Source: Roseibium alexandrii DFL-11 (GTDB lineage: Bacteria > Pseudomonadota > Alphaproteobacteria > Rhizobiales > Stappiaceae). Taken from it: DNA of 64,000 nt. Shown piece after piece: positions 9,488 to 18,144 of the stretch; the stretch's first letter is position 1, and every line of letters starts with the position of its first letter. The stretch spans positions 4,563,703 through 4,627,702 of the forward strand of contig NZ_CM011002.1 of assembly GCF_000158095.2 (NCBI RefSeq), given 5' to 3'. The notes under the pieces were generated by a model that worked only from the letters and a program-made list of their open reading frames with translations, was not told where the DNA came from and did no database searches. The position numbers and the translations under genes are program-made.

Positions 9488-9784
9488 ATGAATATCCTGA
9501 CAAAAACTTTTGTCGCAGCGGCGGCGATCGTTGTTGCCGGATCGGCTTATGCGGGCGACACAACCCGTATTCTTCATGACGAGCCGTATGGCGCCATCGT
9601 GACCAAGGAAGCGGGCGTGTTGGTTTTCCGCGGTCTACCGCCAACCCGAAAGGTGATTATTAATCCAGGTGGCAAGACGCCACTGGAGCTCCGGCAAACA
9701 GAAATCAATGAGACCAACGTGGTCGTCATGAGCCAAGATGACTATGTCCGCGGACTTGGTGCCAAGATTGTCCGTCTGAAGTAG
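9488..9784 (+). CDS. Small secreted periplasmic protein of unknown function
   Basis: A 98-residue protein with a clear Sec signal peptide: MNILTKTF, a hydrophobic core of Ala/Val, and an AYA-GD cleavage site near residue 22. The mature part of about 76 residues contains VIINPGGKTPLELRQ and ends GAKIVRLK. It has no cysteines or membrane segment. An AGAGG-like sequence (gaagaggcg) precedes the ATG. I do not recognise a family. It is transcribed alone, between the LysR gene and the convergent dddP operon. Confidence 0.7.
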   Translation: MNILTKTFVAAAAIVVAGSAYAGDTTRILHDEPYGAIVTKEAGVLVFRGLPPTRKVIINPGGKTPLELRQTEINETNVVVMSQDDYVRGLGAKIVRLK

Positions 9785-9798
9785 TCTTGGTTGGAATA

Positions 9799-9818
9799 GG
9801 CCGTCAGATCTGACGGCC
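9799..9818. terminator. Perfect 20-bp palindrome at convergent gene ends
   Basis: GGCCGTCAGATCTGACGGCC is a perfect palindrome spanning the dddP stop codon, 15 bp after the stop of the small secreted protein gene. It could act as a bidirectional terminator for both convergent units, but no long T-run follows on either side. Confidence 0.45.
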
Positions 9819-11180
9819 CATCAACCGGGCATCGTACGGATACGTGCTGAGGCGTTCGTAGCCAGTTTCTGTAATGAGCAGTTGCTCCTCCAGCTTTACG
9901 CCTTCATGTCCGCCGTGGCGGCCAACATAGCTTTCCACACAGACCACCATCCCAGGTACCAATACCCCATCATAACCACCGCTTGCCCAGTCTGCGGGGT
10001 AGGGGACTGCCGGGTATTCATCACACAGGCCAACACCGTGAAACAGAACCGAGTACCGGTTCGCCTGATAGTCTTCCGGTAGGTTCTTGGCGCTGTGTGA
10101 AAGCTCATGGAAACTGCGCCCTGGTGCGAGCATTTCTATGTTCGCTTCAATCTGATCCACCGCCATTTGATAGAGCGATCTCTGCTCGTTGGTCGGTTGC
10201 CCGTCGCCGCAGAGCCATGTGCGGGAAATGTCGCAGCACATGCCGTAGGGCCCAACAAGATCGGTGTCGAAGGCGACCAACTCACCGGATTGGATTTCGC
10301 GCGCTGAGGCCTCTTGAAACCAGGGATTTGTGCGTGGGCCGGAAGCGAGCAAATGTGTTTCAATCCACTCGCCGCCGCGACGGATGTTTCCTGCATGCAG
10401 CAGTGCCCAAAGATCCCATTCAGTCATGCCGGGACGGAGGGCCGCTTCCATTTCCGACATTGCAGCTTCACAGGCAGCAATGGACCGGCGCATCGCCTTG
10501 ATTTCGTCGGAGCATTTAACGGCACGGGCAAGTTCCATGACCTCTTCACCGTCATGCAGCTTTAAACCATGGCCTTGAAGTGCTGCAACGCCTTCCCGGC
10601 GGCATTTGTCGACGGCGATCCGCGCGTTTGGTCCACAATAAGTCTTGATCAGATCAGCCAGCTCATCAGCCCACTTCTGTGCGAGTTCCGCGGACCGCGG
10701 TCCCGATTCAAAATAGAACCAGGGCACACCGTGACGGACTTCATCAACGAGCATGTTGTGTGCGGACAGATGTTCGCAGTTGTGAAAGTCAAAGGCTATG
10801 ACAGGGCCGTTCAGCGTCACAAGTGTGTAGCGCACCGCATTGTGAGTGCTCCAGACCTGCATGTTGGTGCTGTCGGTCGCATACCGAACGTTCAGCGGGT
10901 CACACAGAATGGCCGCGCTCAAGCCGAAGGACTGGAGTTGTTGGCGAATTCGTTGAAGCCGGTATTCCCGCACAGCATCCAGGTCAGGTGCTGCAAGGGC
11001 AAGCGCTGACCACTCTGTTTCTGCGAGCTCGCCATATCCAAGGACATGACGATTGAGCGCAGAAGCCTTTTCGGTCGCGTAGGCTGACAGTGCCTCGTAT
11101 CCAGCTGCATCACCAGGATGATCGGGCAAGACGGCCGGCATGATTTTTCGCCGGTGCCGGCCAAAGTGTTCCGTATTCAT
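9804..11180 (-). CDS. dddP: DddP-type DMSP lyase (M24 peptidase fold)
   Basis: A 458-residue protein of the M24 (creatinase/prolidase) fold that matches DddP, the metal-dependent lyase cleaving dimethylsulfoniopropionate to DMS and acrylate. The motifs NVRYATDSTNMQVW, GGEWIETHLLASGPRTNPWF, FDTDLVGPYGMCCDISRTW and HGVGLCDEYP are those I recall for Roseovarius/Ruegeria DddP. Metal ligands appear at D305, D307, D317, H381, E416 and E431, all ten residues later than the published DddP numbering as I recall it, with Y376 and D387 equivalent to Y366 and D377. It is the last gene of a minus-strand unit after the mttB-like and dimethylglycine dehydrogenase-like genes. A related non-lyase M24 enzyme remains possible. 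Confidence 0.8.
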   Translation of the reverse strand: MNTEHFGRHRRKIMPAVLPDHPGDAAGYEALSAYATEKASALNRHVLGYGELAETEWSALALAAPDLDAVREYRLQRIRQQLQSFGLSAAILCDPLNVRYATDSTNMQVWSTHNAVRYTLVTLNGPVIAFDFHNCEHLSAHNMLVDEVRHGVPWFYFESGPRSAELAQKWADELADLIKTYCGPNARIAVDKCRREGVAALQGHGLKLHDGEEVMELARAVKCSDEIKAMRRSIAACEAAMSEMEAALRPGMTEWDLWALLHAGNIRRGGEWIETHLLASGPRTNPWFQEASAREIQSGELVAFDTDLVGPYGMCCDISRTWLCGDGQPTNEQRSLYQMAVDQIEANIEMLAPGRSFHELSHSAKNLPEDYQANRYSVLFHGVGLCDEYPAVPYPADWASGGYDGVLVPGMVVCVESYVGRHGGHEGVKLEEQLLITETGYERLSTYPYDARLMGRQI

Positions 11181-11233
11181 GACCGCCTGTTCTCCTCCGC
11201 CAACTGGTCAATCCCGTAAATGCCGTGTCCCGC

Positions 11234-13669
11234 CTACATCCGCATGCGTTCCGCTTTGGGGTCGAACAATGGATCCGTGATGAGAGTGGCCTTGCGGCGT
11301 TCTCCGAGAATTTCGATCTCGAAGGCTCCGTCATCCGTGTTTACCGAAAACTCAGTGGGGACATAGCCCTGAGCCAAAGACTTCTGGACATGGTGTGCGT
11401 AGCCGCCCGATGTGATCCAGCCGATCACGTCGTTCCCGTGCCAGATAGGTTCATCGCCCATTACATCAGCATCAAGTGCATCTACTACGAAGGACACCCG
11501 GGATCGTTTCGGTCCATCCTCGAATTCCCGGCGGGCGGCTTCCTGGCCGATGAAGTTGTTTTTGCCGAGTTTCACAAAGCGGCCGAGATCGGCTTCGAAT
11601 GGCCCATAAATCGGTCGGAACTCCCGGAACCAGGTCCCAAAGTTCTTTTCCAGGCGCATGGCGAGCAGCGCGCGCATACCAAAGTTTTGGATGCCGAACT
11701 CCGCCCCGGCCTCCATTAGAGCCGTGTAGACCTGACGCTCGTATTCCGGTGTCATCCAGATCTCGTAGCCGAGGTCACCGGTGTAGCTGATCCGATTGAC
11801 CTTGCAGGGCGCATTGGCGACATCCATTTCGCGGAAGTCCATGAACCGGAAAGCGTCATTGGAGACATCGTCCCCGGCAACTTTCGCAAGGACATCGCGG
11901 GCTCTCGGACCTGCAATGGAAAGACCTACCAAGCTAAGATTGATGGCCTCAATCGCAACACTGCCATCATCCGGCAAGTGCTTTTCGAACCACCGCATGT
12001 GATAGACTTCGGCCTGACTTGACCCGAACATGTAGAATGTCTCGTCACTGGCGCGGACGATGGTGAAGTCGCCGATCAGCTTGCCGGCTTCGTTCAGCAT
12101 CGGCGTCAGCACGATCCGTCCCACCTTCGGCATGGTGTTGGTCATCAGGTAGGACAGGTAGTCCTCAGCACCTGCGCCGGTTATCTTGTACTTGGCGAAG
12201 TTGGCGATTTCGGTAATGCCAACCCCGGTTCGTACCGCCCGGCATTCCTCTCCTATCGCGTCAAAGTCGTTGGACCGCCGGAACGAGACGACGTCTTCAG
12301 CCTTTTCGCCATCGGGAGCAAACCAAAGGGGAGTTTCGAGCCCCCAGCTGTCGCCCATCACAGCCCCTTGCGCCAACATCTTGTCGTAGAGCGGTGTTGT
12401 CTGGTGTGGACGCCCGGCGGGCAATTCCTCGTTCGGGAAGCGGATGCGGAACCGGCGGCTGTAGTTCTCCTGAACTTTCTTGTTTGTGTAGGCAAGTGTC
12501 GCCCAGTCGCCGTACCGGGCGACATCCATTCCCCAGATGTCGTAGCCCGGATCGCCGTCGATCATCCAGTTGGCAAGTGTCAACCCGACGCCGCCGCCCT
12601 GGCTGAAGCCGGCCATGACCCCGCAAGCAACCCAATAGTTCTTGAGACCCCGCACCGGGCCAACCAATGGATTGCCGTCCGGTGCGAAGGTGAAAGGCCC
12701 ATTGATGATCTGCTTGATGCCGGCATTTTGTAGCGCCGGGAAATGCTCAAAGCCGACCTCTAGCTCCGGGGAGATCCGGTCAAGGTCCGGTGCCAGGAGC
12801 TCGTGCCCGAAATCCCACGGCGTCTCCTTCGGGCTCCAGGGACGGCAATTCTGCTCATAAGTGCCGAGCAGCATGCCCTTGCCTTCCTGCCGGGTGTAGA
12901 TCTCACCGCCAAAATCAAGGACGCCAATCAGCTCCTTGCCGGTTGCCTCGTTATGCGCGACGACCTCGGGCATTTCATCGGTAAGCAGATACATGTGCTC
13001 CATGGCCAGCACCGGCAATTCTATACCGACCATGCGGCCGCATTCACGGGCCCAGAGACCGCCCGCGTTGACGACATGTTCAGCCCGGATGGTGCCTTTG
13101 TCCGTGATGACGTCCCAAGTACCTTCCGGGGTCTGCACCATCTCCTCGACCTTGGTGTGCCGATAGATCTCTGCGCCATTGATCCGCGCGGCCTTTGCGT
13201 AGGCGTGGGTGGTGCCGGAAGGATCGAGATGCCCTTCGATCGGATCCCACAAGGCGCCGATGAAGTATTTCTCATCGAGAATCGGAAACATCTTCTTGGC
13301 CTCAGAGACCGAGATCAGTTCCAGATCCATGCCGAGATACCGGCCTTTGGCCTGGGCGAGGCGTAGAAAATCCATCCGCTCGGGAGTGTCGGCCAGCATC
13401 ACGCCACCGGTCAGATGCAAACTGCAGGACTGGCCGGAGATCTCTTCCAGTTCCTTGTAGAGATCGACTGTGTAGCTTTGAAGCTGGGAGACGTTCGGGT
13501 CACCGTTTAGGGTGTGAAAGCCGCCGGCTGCGTGCCAGGAGGAACCTGATGTGAGTTCGCTCCGTTCAACCAGGACCACGTCCGTCCAGCCAAGCTTGGT
13601 CAGGTGATAGAGCACACTGCAGCCAACGACACCGCCACCAATCACGACGACCTGAGTATGGGACTTCAT
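11234..13669 (-). CDS. Dimethylglycine/sarcosine dehydrogenase-like flavoprotein with GcvT domain
   Basis: An 811-residue two-domain enzyme. The N-terminal FAD oxidoreductase (about 1-400) has VVVIGGGVVGCSVLYHL and SSWHAAGG, whose His is the covalent FAD site in dimethylglycine and sarcosine dehydrogenases. The C-terminal part (about 420-800) is a GcvT-type folate-binding aminomethyltransferase domain, with GLSIAGPRARDVL, SYTGDLGYEIW and ALLAMRLEKNFGTW. Such enzymes oxidatively N-demethylate methylglycines and pass the one-carbon unit to tetrahydrofolate. ATG at 13669 is preferred; an in-frame TTG at 13684 is the alternative. It lies 62 bp after the mttB-like gene and 53 bp before dddP, so all three are probably one transcript. 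Confidence 0.85.
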   Translation of the reverse strand: MKSHTQVVVIGGGVVGCSVLYHLTKLGWTDVVLVERSELTSGSSWHAAGGFHTLNGDPNVSQLQSYTVDLYKELEEISGQSCSLHLTGGVMLADTPERMDFLRLAQAKGRYLGMDLELISVSEAKKMFPILDEKYFIGALWDPIEGHLDPSGTTHAYAKAARINGAEIYRHTKVEEMVQTPEGTWDVITDKGTIRAEHVVNAGGLWARECGRMVGIELPVLAMEHMYLLTDEMPEVVAHNEATGKELIGVLDFGGEIYTRQEGKGMLLGTYEQNCRPWSPKETPWDFGHELLAPDLDRISPELEVGFEHFPALQNAGIKQIINGPFTFAPDGNPLVGPVRGLKNYWVACGVMAGFSQGGGVGLTLANWMIDGDPGYDIWGMDVARYGDWATLAYTNKKVQENYSRRFRIRFPNEELPAGRPHQTTPLYDKMLAQGAVMGDSWGLETPLWFAPDGEKAEDVVSFRRSNDFDAIGEECRAVRTGVGITEIANFAKYKITGAGAEDYLSYLMTNTMPKVGRIVLTPMLNEAGKLIGDFTIVRASDETFYMFGSSQAEVYHMRWFEKHLPDDGSVAIEAINLSLVGLSIAGPRARDVLAKVAGDDVSNDAFRFMDFREMDVANAPCKVNRISYTGDLGYEIWMTPEYERQVYTALMEAGAEFGIQNFGMRALLAMRLEKNFGTWFREFRPIYGPFEADLGRFVKLGKNNFIGQEAARREFEDGPKRSRVSFVVDALDADVMGDEPIWHGNDVIGWITSGGYAHHVQKSLAQGYVPTEFSVNTDDGAFEIEILGERRKATLITDPLFDPKAERMRM

Positions 13670-13731
13670 TCTCAATTGCTCCAAAAAGTCAGTTTTATCC
13701 GCCTGAAGCGCGGCATGTCTAAATTGGCTCG

Positions 13732-15315
13732 TTAGAAGTCGGTTGGCGCGCCACCTTCTTCCTTGCGCTTTGCAACAAAGGCAGAAAGTTCTTCATCAAT
13801 AGCGGGATCAAGTGCCGGGGCTTCGTAAGCCTCAAGTGCTTTCTTGTAGAGCGTGTTCGCCTTGTCGTAAGCGATCGGGCTCCCAGCTTCTTGCCACGTC
13901 TCATAATTGCGCCAATCGGAAACGATCGGAGCGTAGAATGCATCCTTGTAGCGCGCCTGAGTGTGCTCGGTTCCAAAGAAGTGGCCTGCCGGGCCCACGT
14001 CTCGGATGGCCTCAATGGCAAGCGCCTCTTCCGACACATCGAGGGGCGTCAGATATTCGGCCAGCATTTGCAGAAGGTCGATGTCCGTGATGAATTTCTC
14101 AAATCCGGCCGATAGACCACCTTCGAGCCATCCAGCGGCATGCTTGATCAGGTTGCCGCCGCCATTGATCGCGCCCCACTCTGACAATGTCGTTTCAAGT
14201 GCAGCCTGATAGTCTACCGTATTGGCCGCGCATACGCCGGAGGTGCGGAAGGGAAGGTTATAGCGCCGGGCAAGTTGACCGCTTACAAGAGCAGCCTTGA
14301 TGTATTCTGGCGTTCCGAAGGCCGGTGCGCCGGATTTCATGTCCACATTCGACGTGAAACCGCCATAGACCATCGGCGCGCCGGGATTGACCATTTGGGT
14401 GAAGGCAATGCCCGCTAGTGCTTCGGCATTTTGGAGCGTCAATGCTCCTGCGACCGTTACTGGAGCCATCGCGCCGGCCAACGTGAATGGTGTCAAGACA
14501 CTTACTTGTCCGGCCCGTGCCATTTCGATAAGGCCCTGGAGCATCGGCGTATCGAGCCGAAGCGGGGAGGAAGAATTGATGATCGTGATGACACTCGGGG
14601 TCTTACGGAACTCTTCTTCCGATAGCCCCATCGCGATGCGGGTCATCTCCAGGCCGTCGCGGTTTCGCTCCTTGCCGAGCGAATAGATGTGAAACACCTT
14701 GTCCATCAGGCGGATCATGTCGGACACACAATCCAGATGCCGGACAGAGGCGTGAATGTCGACCGGTTCGACCGGATACCCCATGACGCAGTGGATGATG
14801 TTGAAGAACTGCGCAAGCTTCAGGAAATTGCGGTAATCCGTCTGGTTGCCAGGGCGGCGCCCGCGCTCGCGGTCGACAGCATTCGGCGCACTTGCGACAC
14901 ATGAAAAGGCAATATGCCCGCCGCCAAGGGTCAAATTGTGCGCGGGGTTCCTGGCGTGGACAGTAAACTGCTCCGGCGTTTTTCCGACCAGCTCTTCAAC
15001 CATGGCCCGGTCCATGCGAACCCGGTCTGATCCCGGTGTCACATCCGCACCGGCTGCCTTCAGGATTTCCTTCGCTTCCTCATGCAAGAAGTCGATGCCG
15101 ATGTCTTCGAGCACCCGCATTGAAGCTTCGTGAATGGATTCCAGCTCATCAGCGGAGACAGCCTCGACAGGCTTGTAGATGTGGCGAGGTTGTTTGAATG
15201 GCTTTTGAGGGAAAAGCTCCGGGCCCCCCGCTTTGTCTCCACCACCGCGCCGGCGGCGGCCACGCCTCGTTGGCGCCGCTTCCGTGGTCTCAACAAGATC
15301 GAGCTGACTGGACAT
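13732..15315 (-). CDS. Trimethylamine methyltransferase family protein (non-pyrrolysine MttB homologue)
   Basis: A 527-residue MttB-superfamily protein with no in-frame amber codon, so it is the non-pyrrolysine type. Characterised members such as MtgB demethylate glycine betaine, carnitine or related quaternary amines onto a corrinoid protein. Visible are the helical N-terminal segment SIHEASMRVLEDIGIDFLHE and the barrel region around FTLAGAMAPVTVAGALTLQN and MVYGGFTSNVDMKSGAPAFG. The N-terminus has an Arg-rich patch (TRRGRRRRGGGDK). ATG at 15315 follows GGAAAGG; the open frame extends another 75 codons upstream but looks non-coding. No corrinoid protein or reactivase gene is adjacent. First gene of the presumed onium-compound operon. 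Confidence 0.85.
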   Translation of the reverse strand: MSSQLDLVETTEAAPTRRGRRRRGGGDKAGGPELFPQKPFKQPRHIYKPVEAVSADELESIHEASMRVLEDIGIDFLHEEAKEILKAAGADVTPGSDRVRMDRAMVEELVGKTPEQFTVHARNPAHNLTLGGGHIAFSCVASAPNAVDRERGRRPGNQTDYRNFLKLAQFFNIIHCVMGYPVEPVDIHASVRHLDCVSDMIRLMDKVFHIYSLGKERNRDGLEMTRIAMGLSEEEFRKTPSVITIINSSSPLRLDTPMLQGLIEMARAGQVSVLTPFTLAGAMAPVTVAGALTLQNAEALAGIAFTQMVNPGAPMVYGGFTSNVDMKSGAPAFGTPEYIKAALVSGQLARRYNLPFRTSGVCAANTVDYQAALETTLSEWGAINGGGNLIKHAAGWLEGGLSAGFEKFITDIDLLQMLAEYLTPLDVSEEALAIEAIRDVGPAGHFFGTEHTQARYKDAFYAPIVSDWRNYETWQEAGSPIAYDKANTLYKKALEAYEAPALDPAIDEELSAFVAKRKEEGGAPTDF

Positions 15316-15568
15316 GGCGAGACACCTTTCCGTGGCCGTATACGCAGAGCGTGAAAGACTTTGGGGTCGTGAGCAGATGTCTGCCCAAACCTGTCGTTCA
15401 ACCTTAATCGAGAGGGCTATTTTTTTACGGCGTCTCAGAACGACGGCAGTTGCCACTTTCGCGACATTTCGAGAACCGGCGGTCAATCGGGTCTGTCCGG
15501 CTATTGACGAAGCTTGACGTCTGCGTTGCAAAGGCTTCAAAAAATGAATTGGATTTTGAAGGTGTTGC

Positions 15569-16489
15569 GTGACTGACAGAATGACCGACGCTGAATTGCT
15601 GGACTTTTTGCAAGGCCGCTATCCGTTCGGTGATCTGAGCGGAGCGCGGCTACGACCTCTTCCGAGTTCCTACACACACCGGTTTTGGCGCCTGCGAACG
15701 CGCGAGCGGGATTACGTCATCAAGGAGTATTTTCCGGGCCTTGAGAACAATCCACTCTACCCGACGCTGCCCCAGGAAGAAGCGACTGCCCTGACTTTGC
15801 TGGAACGTCATCGATTGGCACCGCGTTTGGAATGTTTTCTGGATAGTCCAGCTGGATCGCCTTTGGTGATTTATGGATATGAACGCGGCTCGGAAGCTGA
15901 AATTGATGTGCGTGATGCAGCTCAATTGCTCGGACGCTTTGCAGCTTTGGAGCTTGCACCTGAGGACATCAGTATGGTGCCGTCTGGGTATCATCAGGTG
16001 CTCGCTCACGCTGATGCTATTTTGGGCAAGATTCCGAACAGTCGCCGGGCCGCCAATTTGAAACGCCTCCGACCTCAAGACAGTGCCATCAAAGTATCTG
16101 CCGCGCCGCAGTGCACCCTGATTCACAGGTCCCTTTGCCTCGGTACAGTCCAAATGACGGCGGCCGGACCCGCTCTGATCGATTGGCAATATGCTGGTCT
16201 CGGAGATCCCGTTGAAGATATCGCTTGTTTTCTCTCCCCCGGTCTCCTCACGCTCTATGGCCTGAAGCCACTCGTCCTTTATGCCGAGGACCTGTTTTTG
16301 GAGCATTATCCGGACCGCACGATTGTTGATCGTTTCTTGGCTGAACGATCCGCCTACCATTGGCGATTGGCCGCATATTGTCTGTTTCGGCAGGAAACCT
16401 TGACCCACGAAAATGCACCGGCCTCACGTGCCTATGCACGTGCCCTGGAGGAAGAGGTCGACCTTCTCCTCAGACTGCGCGGAAAGTGA
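15569..16489 (+). CDS. APH-fold phosphotransferase with degenerate catalytic loop
   Basis: A 306-residue protein of the aminoglycoside/choline/thiamine kinase fold. The N-lobe has YVIKEYF, with K52 as the likely ATP lysine. The C-lobe has LIDWQYAGLGDPVEDIA, with D205 as the metal-binding DFG equivalent. The catalytic loop, normally HxDLxxxN, reads HRSLCLGTV (186-194): Ser replaces the catalytic Asp and Thr the Asn. It may therefore be a pseudokinase or use other residues. It starts with GTG after GAAGG (ATG at 15581 is possible), is divergent from the mttB-like operon, and ends 59 bp before the ABC ATPase gene. A solute bound by that transporter could be its ligand. Confidence 0.75.
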   Translation: MTDRMTDAELLDFLQGRYPFGDLSGARLRPLPSSYTHRFWRLRTRERDYVIKEYFPGLENNPLYPTLPQEEATALTLLERHRLAPRLECFLDSPAGSPLVIYGYERGSEAEIDVRDAAQLLGRFAALELAPEDISMVPSGYHQVLAHADAILGKIPNSRRAANLKRLRPQDSAIKVSAAPQCTLIHRSLCLGTVQMTAAGPALIDWQYAGLGDPVEDIACFLSPGLLTLYGLKPLVLYAEDLFLEHYPDRTIVDRFLAERSAYHWRLAAYCLFRQETLTHENAPASRAYARALEEEVDLLLRLRGK

Positions 16490-16548
16490 ACAAAGCGGCC
16501 ATGAATGGGTGTAATCCGGCTGTCATAGGAAGCCGGTAACGGGGTCCT

Positions 16549-17613
16549 ATGTCTATTGAAATTGCGTCCGTTACCAAGTCGTTCGGGTCACACAAAGCTC
16601 TGAAGGACGTATCTCTCTCGATCCCGGATGGCACATTCTTCGTTGTGCTTGGCCCGTCTGGTTGCGGCAAGTCCACTCTGTTGCGTACGATCGCAGGACT
16701 GGAGCCCATCGACAGTGGAGAAATCGCGCTGGGCGGCGAGACAGTCGCTCGAGACGGGTACCATTTGGAGCCAGAGCGGAGGAAAACTGGCGTCGTGTTC
16801 CAGTCGTACGCTCTCTGGCCGCACATGAGCGTTGCTGCAAATGTCGCCTTTCCAATGGAAACGGCTGGGTTGAAAACGGCTGACATCAAATCGCGCACCA
16901 ATGAACATCTTGCCACGGTGGAATTGACGGCGTTTCGCGACCGCAAACCGGCCGATCTTTCCGGCGGGCAGCGCCAGAGGGTTGCACTCGCCCGCTGTTT
17001 GGCGCAAGGCGCAAAAACAGTGTTGATGGACGAGCCGCTCGCAAACCTTGATCCGCACTTGCGCGGTGCCATGGAGGAAGAGCTTGCCGCGTTTCACAAG
17101 GCCAGTGGCGCAACGACGCTGTTTATCACCCATGATCAGCGCGAAGCGATGGCTCTCGCCGATCAGGTCGCGGTTATGTGGGACGGCGAAATCTTGCAGG
17201 TTGCCGAGCCGGATGTGCTTTATCGGCGCCCCACATCGCGGCGGGTTGCCGGTTTTATCGGGCGCAGCAGTCTGGTTGGCGTTGAGGTCAACCACGTTGA
17301 AGCTGGCTATGCGAATGTCACGCTTGCCGCGCACCGGATCGACGTGGATTGCCCTAATGATACCAGAACCGGTTCGGCAACGTTGATGCTGCGGCCCGAA
17401 CACCTGGTGCCATCTGTTGGTGGGCACGGTCTTAAAGCAAACGTTGAGAGAACGATTTACCGCGGCGGTTTCTGGGAGGTTTTTGTGGCCATCGAAGGGC
17501 TTACAGAGCCATTGCTAATGACCCTCAATCGCCCGGCTGCGCCCGGTGAAACTCTGTTTCTGGACATTCTCCGCGGATGGATATTACCTGAGCAATTGGC
17601 CTTCTCAAGTTAG
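16549..17613 (+). CDS. ABC transporter ATP-binding protein (Fe/polyamine/phosphonate importer type)
   Basis: A 354-residue ATPase: Walker A GPSGCGKST (37-45), Q-loop VFQSYALWPH, signature LSGGQRQRVALARCL, Walker B VLMDEPLANLD, H-loop ITHDQREAMALADQ, then a TOBE-type C-terminal domain (about 240-350). This is the FbpC/PotA/MalK class. It probably energises the fused permease at 18145-19863 and binding protein at 19867-20847, which are encoded on the other strand just beyond a GNAT gene. It forms a short plus-strand unit with the upstream phosphotransferase and overlaps the convergent GNAT gene by 9 bp. Confidence 0.9.
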   Translation: MSIEIASVTKSFGSHKALKDVSLSIPDGTFFVVLGPSGCGKSTLLRTIAGLEPIDSGEIALGGETVARDGYHLEPERRKTGVVFQSYALWPHMSVAANVAFPMETAGLKTADIKSRTNEHLATVELTAFRDRKPADLSGGQRQRVALARCLAQGAKTVLMDEPLANLDPHLRGAMEEELAAFHKASGATTLFITHDQREAMALADQVAVMWDGEILQVAEPDVLYRRPTSRRVAGFIGRSSLVGVEVNHVEAGYANVTLAAHRIDVDCPNDTRTGSATLMLRPEHLVPSVGGHGLKANVERTIYRGGFWEVFVAIEGLTEPLLMTLNRPAAPGETLFLDILRGWILPEQLAFSS

Positions 17614-18120
17614 CGTTTTGCGCATGGCGCAGCGTTGTTCGGGCATGGGTAATCCGCGGCCGAGTTCTTCTGCGAGGATACTGCCGAGCCGTCCATCACA
17701 CTCTTTGGGCTTCAGGATCTGGAACCCCAGTCTTTCATAAAACGGCGCATTCCAGGGCACGTGCCTGAATGTCGTTAATGTCATTTCTGACAGTCCGAGC
17801 GCTCTTGCATCGGCTTCAGCGTGTTCCATCAGCGCTTTGCCGACCCCCGTCTTCTGGTAATCGGAATGGACGGAAATCTCATAGACATGCAGAGCGGTGT
17901 CTTCAGGGATCGCGGCCAGAAAGCCGACCTGTTGTCCGTCATCTGTTTCCGCGGTCCAGCTTGTGCCTGGTTCGATTGCAGACAACTGCTGTTCGTCGGT
18001 CGCGCAGCTGTCATCCGCGAAGGTTTCCAATCCTTCGATTGTCAGAAAGACTTTGCTGGCGGAAATCTCCACGGTCTGAAGAGCTGATATATCGCTTTTG
18101 TGCGTTTTTCTTATTCTCAA
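17605..18120 (-). CDS. GNAT family N-acetyltransferase
   Basis: A 171-residue single GNAT domain. Motif A is visible as ISVHSDYQKTGVGKALMEHA (acetyl-CoA pyrophosphate loop QKTGVGKA), and the C-terminal part as FYERLGFQILKPKECDG. The substrate is unknown. The best start is a TTG at 18118-18120, preceded by GGAAAG at a suitable distance; no ATG is available at the N-terminus. It lies 24 bp downstream of the permease gene on the same strand, so it may be cotranscribed with the SBP and permease, and it converges on the ATPase gene. Confidence 0.8.
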   Translation of the reverse strand: MRIRKTHKSDISALQTVEISASKVFLTIEGLETFADDSCATDEQQLSAIEPGTSWTAETDDGQQVGFLAAIPEDTALHVYEISVHSDYQKTGVGKALMEHAEADARALGLSEMTLTTFRHVPWNAPFYERLGFQILKPKECDGRLGSILAEELGRGLPMPEQRCAMRKTLT

Positions 18121-18144
18121 ATCTCACACTTTCCAAGGCTGATA

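Noticed and set aside
9799..9818. Restriction or partition site as an explanation of the 20-bp palindrome
   Set aside because: Its position exactly at two convergent stop codons makes a termination or mRNA-end role more likely.
15316..15540. N-terminal extension of the MttB homologue
   Set aside because: The 75 upstream codons are Arg-rich and unlike the family; the ATG at 15315 has an RBS and gives the usual length.
16588..17427. Long antisense open frame opposite the ABC ATPase gene
   Set aside because: The sense strand encodes a complete ATPase with all motifs; the antisense product has no recognisable features.
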